Of a stretch of 17,950 nt of DNA, positions 13,088 to 17,950 are shown one piece after another; the first letter of the stretch is position 1, and every line of letters starts with the position of its first letter. This DNA comes from Ruminococcaceae bacterium UBA6392 (lineage in GTDB: Bacteria; Bacillota; Clostridia; Oscillospirales; Acutalibacteraceae): the NCBI GenBank assembly GCA_002438685.1, contig DJQG01000006.1:682-18631 (forward strand), written 5' to 3'. The notes beneath the pieces were generated by a model. It was not told the DNA's origin, ran no database searches, and saw nothing but the letters and a program-made list of their open reading frames with translations. The position numbers and the translations under genes are program-made.

Positions 13088-14560
13088 GTGAAGAAAATCG
13101 GCGGCATAACAAAACGATGGCTGAAAGATATATTCAGCGTTATTTTGGTGCTTGTGCTTGCTGTTTCGATAGCGGCCTGTCTCTTTATAAAAACTTATTA
13201 CTATACATCGATAAAAAATGTGCTTGAGACGAACTCGGGCGAACTTATAACCACTTTCTTCAATATCTACGGCACCAACAACGAGGACGGATTTGCAATT
13301 GCCGGCAGAGAGTTTATCGAAAACTGCGGTATGCTCGATCTGATGGAAATATGGATAATCGACAACAGCGGAAATGTGCTTCTGTCATCGAGCGGATTTG
13401 AAGTCTCGCCTCAGCAGAATATGCCGGATTTTATCGAGGCGATGAATTCGGCTTCCGGCAAGGCTACATGGATCGGAAAGCTCAGCACCGGCGAAAAGAT
13501 AATGGCAATGACCGAGTCGGTCATGAACACCGACGGCACGGCTGCGGGCGCTATAAGATATATCGTATCTCTTGAAGATGTCGATTCGCAGATAGGCTTC
13601 TCGTGCTTTATAATCGGACTGATAGCCGCGGTTATCATTGCCGTATCGACTATACTCGGACTTGTGTTTACTCGCTCTATAGTGAGACCGCTGAGAAATA
13701 TCGGCAATGTCGCAGGCAAAGTTGCGGATGGCGACCTAAGCGCCAGAATCAAAAACTACAAATACGATGATGAAATAGGTGAGCTCTGCGGCAAGATAAA
13801 CAATATGATTGATGAGCTCAACGACGCCGACAGGCTCAAAAATGACTTCATCTCGACCATATCGCACGAGCTCCGTACTCCGCTCACTTCCATAAAGGGC
13901 TGGGGCGAAACGCTTATGCAGGTAGGAGATACCGATCCCGCGCTGGCAAAACGCGGTATGAGTGTTATAATCAGCGAGGCGTCGCGCCTCTCCGGCATGG
14001 TCGAAGAGCTGCTCGATTTTTCAAAGATTCAGAGCAATCGTATGAATCTTCAGCTCAAGAAGATAGATGTTCTCGCTGAACTCGATGAGACTGTGTTCAC
14101 ATTCAGAGAGCGCGCTATAAAAGAGGGCATAGAGATAATATACAACGCCCCTGAGCTGCCCGCGCCGATGGAGGCGGACGAAGACAGAATACGCCAGGTG
14201 TTCATCAATATTTTTGACAACGCCATCAAATATAACTATCACGGCGGCAGAGTAATAGTGCTCGCCCAGATAACCAGCCCTACCGTGCTTGAAATATCCA
14301 TTAGCGATACGGGCAGAGGCATATCTCCGGAAAATCTTCCGCGGGTAAAAGAAAAGTTCTATAAAACGGACAATACCGTTGCGGGTTCGGGAATCGGACT
14401 TGCCGTAGCGGATGAAATAGTCAAACTTCACGGAGGAACCCTCAGCATCGACAGTATTCTCAACGAGGGAACCACCGTAACGATAACGCTGCCGATAGAA
14501 GCAGTGACCTATACAGACGAAAAGGAAGTACACGATGAAGAAGCAAAAAACTCAAACTAA
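13088..14560 (+). CDS. Membrane sensor histidine kinase
   Basis: Partner kinase of the upstream response regulator. The 490-aa protein has a first membrane segment (about 14-35), an external sensor region of about 135 residues that includes IWIIDNSGNVLLSSSG (PAS/Cache-like), a second membrane segment (about 171-194), HAMP (195-247), and the dimerisation domain with phospho-acceptor His260 in SHELRTP. The ATPase domain has FINIFDNAIKY (N box, Asn378), DTGRGI (407-412) and GSGIGL (433-438). The start is GTG at 13088 with GAGAGGGGG about 8 nt upstream. Its last 26 nt overlap the DUF1385 gene. The domain order resembles PhoR/WalK-type kinases. The signal is unknown, and the lipoprotein may modulate it. 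Confidence 0.94.
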   Translation: MKKIGGITKRWLKDIFSVILVLVLAVSIAACLFIKTYYYTSIKNVLETNSGELITTFFNIYGTNNEDGFAIAGREFIENCGMLDLMEIWIIDNSGNVLLSSSGFEVSPQQNMPDFIEAMNSASGKATWIGKLSTGEKIMAMTESVMNTDGTAAGAIRYIVSLEDVDSQIGFSCFIIGLIAAVIIAVSTILGLVFTRSIVRPLRNIGNVAGKVADGDLSARIKNYKYDDEIGELCGKINNMIDELNDADRLKNDFISTISHELRTPLTSIKGWGETLMQVGDTDPALAKRGMSVIISEASRLSGMVEELLDFSKIQSNRMNLQLKKIDVLAELDETVFTFRERAIKEGIEIIYNAPELPAPMEADEDRIRQVFINIFDNAIKYNYHGGRVIVLAQITSPTVLEISISDTGRGISPENLPRVKEKFYKTDNTVAGSGIGLAVADEIVKLHGGTLSIDSILNEGTTVTITLPIEAVTYTDEKEVHDEEAKNSN

Positions 14561-15566
14561 ATACGGCTCCGTCGGCGGTCAGGCGCTGATGGAGGGCATA
14601 ATGATGAATGGACCCGAGGGCAAGGCAATGGCACTCAGGATGCCCGACGGCAGTATCTCGGTCGAGAAAAAGACGTTTCATTCAATTAAAGATAAAAATA
14701 AATTCTTCGCTCTGCCGATGATTCGCGGCGTAGTCAACTTTGTCGAAGCTCTTATTTTCGGCTACAAATGCCTCATGGAATCTGCCGAAAAGACCGGAAT
14801 GGATCTCGGCGAAGAAGAGGAAAATATGTCGAAGCTCGACCGCTGGATAACCGATCACTTCGGCGAAAAGATGATGAATGTTATCGGCGCGATATCAATG
14901 GTGCTCGGATTCGCACTTGCGTTTGCGCTGTTTGTGTGGATGCCGTCGTTCCTGTTTGATTTGATAAACAAATGGGCCGGCGAGCACATCTCAATGCTCC
15001 GCACCATATTTGAGGGTCTGCTTCGAATAATCATATTTGTCGTCTATATGGTGGCAGTCTCCAAAATGAAAGAGATAAAGCGCGTCTACATGTATCACGG
15101 CGCAGAACATAAGTCGATATTCTGCTACGAGAGCGGCGAAGAGATGACGGTTGAAAATGTCAGAAAACAGAGTCGTTTTCATCCGCGCTGCGGCACGAGC
15201 TTTATCTTTGTTATGATAATACTCAGCATTTTAGTTTCGTCTTTGGTGGCGTTGGCTTTCCCGGCTCTTACGCATATCCGTCCCGTGTGGATCTGTGTCA
15301 AGGTGCTCATAATGCCGATAGTTATGGGACTCGGCTATGAATTCATCAGATACGCCGGCAGGCACGACAATCTTTTTGTCAAGATACTTTCGGCTCCCGG
15401 ACTCTGGATGCAGCGCATAACCACCGCGGAGCCCGACGACAGCATGATAGAAGTCGGAATAGCGGCGATAAATGCAGTTGTTCCTCATCCGGAGGAGAAA
15501 AAAGAGAATATCGAAGAAGTCGGCGAGATCGAAAACATATCCGAAGAGAACGGCGAAGAAAACTGA
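14535..15566 (+). CDS. DUF1385 family membrane protein (YqhQ-like)
   Basis: Conserved Firmicutes membrane protein of unknown function. The 343-aa protein shows the signature GGQALMEGIMMNGP at 14-27 and YHGAEHKSI near 193-201 with FHPRCGTSF downstream. At least four hydrophobic segments are visible, around 117-138, 155-173, 219-243 and 248-268. The C-terminal tail is highly acidic (repeated Glu). The ATG at 14535 lies inside the histidine kinase gene with AAAAGGAAG just upstream, so translation is likely coupled. It is followed by prmC after 39 nt, an order also seen in other Clostridia, where prfA often comes next. prfA is absent here. Confidence 0.92.
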   Translation: MKKQKTQTKYGSVGGQALMEGIMMNGPEGKAMALRMPDGSISVEKKTFHSIKDKNKFFALPMIRGVVNFVEALIFGYKCLMESAEKTGMDLGEEEENMSKLDRWITDHFGEKMMNVIGAISMVLGFALAFALFVWMPSFLFDLINKWAGEHISMLRTIFEGLLRIIIFVVYMVAVSKMKEIKRVYMYHGAEHKSIFCYESGEEMTVENVRKQSRFHPRCGTSFIFVMIILSILVSSLVALAFPALTHIRPVWICVKVLIMPIVMGLGYEFIRYAGRHDNLFVKILSAPGLWMQRITTAEPDDSMIEVGIAAINAVVPHPEEKKENIEEVGEIENISEENGEEN

Positions 15567-15605
15567 TATAGCTTTCTTGAAACATTCTGAAAGGGGATAT
15601 AAGCC

Positions 15606-16448
15606 ATGACAGCTGAACAGGTACTCAGAACGGCGGCGGAGAAGCTCAGGACGGCGCAGATAGAAAATGCATCATTTGATGCATCCTGCCTTGTTGAAAA
15701 TATTACAGGGCTTTCGCGCACGAAGATAATGCTTTGCGACGATGATATTGCCGATGAGCAGGCCGAACTTGTTGAGCGCGCGGTTTTGCGCCGTATATCC
15801 GGCGAACCGCTGCAGTATATCCTCGGCGAATGGGATTTCTTCGGCAGGACATTTGAGGTCGGCGAGGGCGTGCTCGTCCCGCGACCCGAGACGGAATTGC
15901 TTGTTGAGCTGGCGCTTGAGAAGCTTCGCAATATCAGATATCCGGTGGTGTTCGATCTCTGCGCCGGAAGCGGATGCGTCGGGCTTACGATTGCTGCCGA
16001 GCGACCGGATGCCCATGTGTGGCTTTTTGAAAAATATGACGAAGCTTTTCACTATCTCAAATGCAATATCGAAAAGCTCGGGCTTACAAATGTGCAGGCG
16101 GTTCAATATGATATAACTCTCGGTTACGACGACAAAATCTCCGAAACGCCCGATCTTATAGTTTCGAATCCGCCTTATCTCAGAACGGACGAACTTGGCG
16201 AACTTTCAACAGAGGTCATGCATGAGCCCGTTACCGCGCTTGACGGCGGGACGGACGGCGTTGATTTTTATCGTATAATTGCTTCACGCTGGCTGCCGAA
16301 TGTCAATAAACACGGCGGAATAATTTTTGAATGCGACCCGTCGCAGACGCTTAAAATTGCAGATATGCTCATGCCGTATGCGATGCGGGTGAAAATAGTA
16401 ACGGATATATTCGGGCTTCAGCGGGCGGTTTTAGCCGACACATTCTGA
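15606..16448 (+). CDS. prmC: Peptide chain release factor N5-glutamine methyltransferase
   Basis: Methylates the Gln of the GGQ motif in release factors RF1 and RF2 using SAM. The 280-aa protein has the N-terminal helical domain, PRPETE at 92-97, the SAM-binding motif I DLCAGSGCVGL at 117-127, and the catalytic SNPPY at 187-191. All expected motifs are intact. The ATG has AAAGGGG about 9 nt upstream. Gaps are 39 nt before and 20 nt after. The release factor gene prfA, a frequent neighbour, is not in the window. Confidence 0.95.
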   Translation: MTAEQVLRTAAEKLRTAQIENASFDASCLVENITGLSRTKIMLCDDDIADEQAELVERAVLRRISGEPLQYILGEWDFFGRTFEVGEGVLVPRPETELLVELALEKLRNIRYPVVFDLCAGSGCVGLTIAAERPDAHVWLFEKYDEAFHYLKCNIEKLGLTNVQAVQYDITLGYDDKISETPDLIVSNPPYLRTDELGELSTEVMHEPVTALDGGTDGVDFYRIIASRWLPNVNKHGGIIFECDPSQTLKIADMLMPYAMRVKIVTDIFGLQRAVLADTF

Positions 16449-16468
16449 AGCGGAAAGGATTTTAACCA

Positions 16469-17182
16469 ATGATACGCTCTCTTTTGAGAAACGGATTTTC
16501 AATAGATACGCTCATAGGCCTTTGTGCGAGTGTGTTTGTCGTATTTTGTACTTTGCCGATACATGAGTATGCCCATGCGCTTGTCGCGACAAAGCTCGGC
16601 GACGATACTCCGAAACAAAACGGACGCCTTACGCTAAATCCTTTGGCACATATCGATGTAATCGGTGCCGTGATGATACTGCTTGTCGGCTTCGGCTATG
16701 CAAAGCCCGTGCCGGTGAATCCGCGCAATTTCAAGAACCCGAAAGCGGGTATGGCGCTGACTGCCGCCGCAGGCCCGGCTTCAAATCTGATAATGTCCGT
16801 TATCTTTGTTTTGCTGTCGAACATCTCGTTCGTTATTTATTGCAATGCAAACGATTCCATCGTCGCAAGGGTAGTGTTTCTGTTCTTCTTCTACGCCGCA
16901 ATGATAAATATCAGCCTTGCGGTTTTTAACCTCATTCCGATTCCGCCGCTTGATGGCTCGCGTATAATTGGACTCTTTATTCCGAACAAAGTATACTATC
17001 AGATAATGAAATATGAACGTTATATCATAATGGTCGTATTTCTTCTGCTTGCGTTCGGCTGGCTCTCGACCCCGCTGTCGTGGCTTACCGCTAAAGTGCT
17101 CTACGGCATATCGTGGCTTGTTTCAAAGCCGTTCGGCGAATACGGCGACATGTTCATGCAGATAGTTTCATCCGCAATGTGA
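16469..17182 (+). CDS. Site-2-protease-like M50 family membrane metalloprotease
   Basis: Predicted intramembrane zinc protease of the YwhC/S2P-like M50 branch. The 237-aa protein has HEYAH at 32-36 (zinc ligands His32 and His36, catalytic Glu33) in its first membrane segment. The conserved NPLAHIDVIG follows near 57-66, and the third ligand Asp162 sits in NLIPIPPLDGSR (154-165). Around five membrane segments and no PDZ domain, so it is the minimal form. The ATG has AAAGGA about 9 nt upstream. It precedes scpA by 7 nt, a gene order I recall from other Firmicutes. The substrate is unknown, and a link to the upstream signalling genes is only possible. Confidence 0.92.
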   Translation: MIRSLLRNGFSIDTLIGLCASVFVVFCTLPIHEYAHALVATKLGDDTPKQNGRLTLNPLAHIDVIGAVMILLVGFGYAKPVPVNPRNFKNPKAGMALTAAAGPASNLIMSVIFVLLSNISFVIYCNANDSIVARVVFLFFFYAAMINISLAVFNLIPIPPLDGSRIIGLFIPNKVYYQIMKYERYIIMVVFLLLAFGWLSTPLSWLTAKVLYGISWLVSKPFGEYGDMFMQIVSSAM

Positions 17183-17189
17183 GGTTTTT

Positions 17190-17900
17190 ATGGAGACTCT
17201 TTCTTATAAAATTGAATCTTTTGAGGGTCCGATGGATCTCCTTCTGCACCTCATCAGCAAGCATAAGGTCAGGATCGAAGATGTGCCGATAATGGATCTC
17301 ATCAACCAGTATCTTGATTATATGAAAAAACTGAAAGAAGAAAATCTCGAAGTCGCGAGCGAATTTCTTGAAATGGCGGCGCGTTTGGTGTATATTAAAA
17401 CTGTATCGCTTCTTCCCGTCCACGAGGAGGCGGACAGGCTCGCAGAAGAGCTTCGCGGCGAACTCACTGAGTACCGCGACTGCCAGCTTATGGCGGGCAA
17501 GCTTGCGGAGCAGGCGAACGGATTCAACTTCTTTTCGCGCGAACCGCAGGAAATCGATGTCGATATGACATATACGAGGACTCACGAGCCGTCCGAGCTT
17601 TATAAAGCTTATATGGCGGCAGTCGGAAAGGGCAAGCGCAAATTGCCGCCGCCCGTTGAAGCTTTTTCGGGAATAATCGCAAGAAAGATAGTTTCCGTCT
17701 CGTCGAGATTTTCTTACATACTCAGAAAACTCGGTAGAAACAAAAAACAGAAATTCATATCTTTCTTTGAGCGTTCAACTTCGCGCTCGGAGATGGTCGC
17801 AACCTTTATGGCGATGCTTGCGCTCGTCAAGTCGAAAAAGGTTGAGATAAACGGTGACGGAAGCGATGCCGAAGTCACTTTGATAACGGACAGACGATGA
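17190..17900 (+). CDS. scpA: Segregation and condensation protein A
   Basis: Kleisin subunit of the SMC-ScpA-ScpB condensin that organises and separates chromosomes. The 236-aa protein is full length. The N-terminal signature FEGPMDLLLHLISKHKVRIE (11-30), then DLINQYLDYM and ASEFLEMAARLVYIKT, marks the SMC-neck-binding domain, and the C-terminal winged helix closes near TFMAMLALVKSKKVEI. The ATG has GAGG five nt upstream and lies 7 nt after the protease stop, so coupling is likely. The probable scpB follows 21 nt downstream. Confidence 0.95.
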   Translation: METLSYKIESFEGPMDLLLHLISKHKVRIEDVPIMDLINQYLDYMKKLKEENLEVASEFLEMAARLVYIKTVSLLPVHEEADRLAEELRGELTEYRDCQLMAGKLAEQANGFNFFSREPQEIDVDMTYTRTHEPSELYKAYMAAVGKGKRKLPPPVEAFSGIIARKIVSVSSRFSYILRKLGRNKKQKFISFFERSTSRSEMVATFMAMLALVKSKKVEINGDGSDAEVTLITDRR

Positions 17901-17921
17901 GATTTTGAGGGGAGAATCAGC

Positions 17922-17950
17922 TTGACATTCAATCAGATGCGCGCCGCGGC
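17922..17950 (+). CDS. scpB: Start of next gene, probably segregation and condensation protein B (partial)
   Basis: Only nine codons are present. A TTG at 17922 has GAGGGGAG seven nt upstream, giving MTFNQMRAA before the window ends. The call rests mainly on position, since scpB normally follows scpA. The peptide is compatible with the helical start of ScpB but too short to prove it. No other start with a ribosome site competes here. Confidence 0.5.

Noticed and set aside
1..17950. Mobile elements, CRISPR arrays, toxin-antitoxin pairs, defence genes, tRNA or rRNA
   Set aside because: I looked on both strands for transposase motifs, regular repeats, small paired genes and RNA-gene-like stretches and saw none. 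Gene order and composition are even, which argues for ordinary chromosome.

Overview
The window looks like a piece of chromosome from an uncultured low-to-middle-GC Firmicute, most likely a gut Clostridium-type (Clostridia/Oscillospirales-like) anaerobe. The grounds are strong AGGAGG-type ribosome binding sites, several TTG and GTG starts, type III pantothenate kinase, ECF-type vitamin transporter S components, radical SAM enzymes, a DUF1385/YqhQ protein, ScpA, and sugar enzymes suited to host or dietary glycans. I see no rRNA, tRNA, CRISPR array, insertion sequence or phage gene. The taxonomic placement is inference from gene content.

Left part (1-5035). Position 1 carries the promoter and ribosome binding site of a minus-strand gene that begins just off the edge. 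Divergent from it is nagB (glucosamine-6-phosphate deaminase), which ends in a clear terminator facing a minus-strand GH29 alpha-fucosidase. Further right on the minus strand lie a secreted, wall- or membrane-anchored protein with a Lys/Ser/Thr-rich stalk, then an ECF transporter S component, then coaX. The coaX plus S-component pair reads as a pantothenate uptake-and-phosphorylation unit (coaX first, transporter second). nagB and the fucosidase fit use of amino sugars and fucosylated glycans.

Middle (5180-9474). A plus-strand unit starts from an extended -10 promoter divergent from coaX: a PflX-like radical SAM protein, proC, a xylose-isomerase-like TIM-barrel enzyme, and a GH13 alpha-glucosidase. 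Gaps are 28-47 nt and the unit closes with a two-way terminator that also serves the minus-strand genes to its right. Those are a tightly coupled pair: an ECF-S-like membrane protein followed by a TatD-associated-type radical SAM protein with a TTG start that uses a Shine-Dalgarno overlapping the upstream stop codon.

Right part (10938-17950). A long co-directional run from one good promoter: a lipoprotein with three DxDxDG (FG-GAP/VCBS-like) loops, an OmpR-type response regulator, a sensor histidine kinase, DUF1385, prmC, a site-2-protease-like M50 protein, scpA, and the first codons of what is probably scpB. The lipoprotein and regulator overlap by 4 nt and the kinase and DUF1385 by 26 nt, so signalling genes are tied at the translational level to each other and to housekeeping genes.

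Most of the window is ordinary chromosomal content. The points most worth a second look are the lipoprotein/two-component cassette with a palindrome over its -10 box, the coupled S-component plus radical SAM pair of unknown function, the stalked surface protein with a sorting-signal-like C-terminus, and the coaX/pantothenate transporter pairing.
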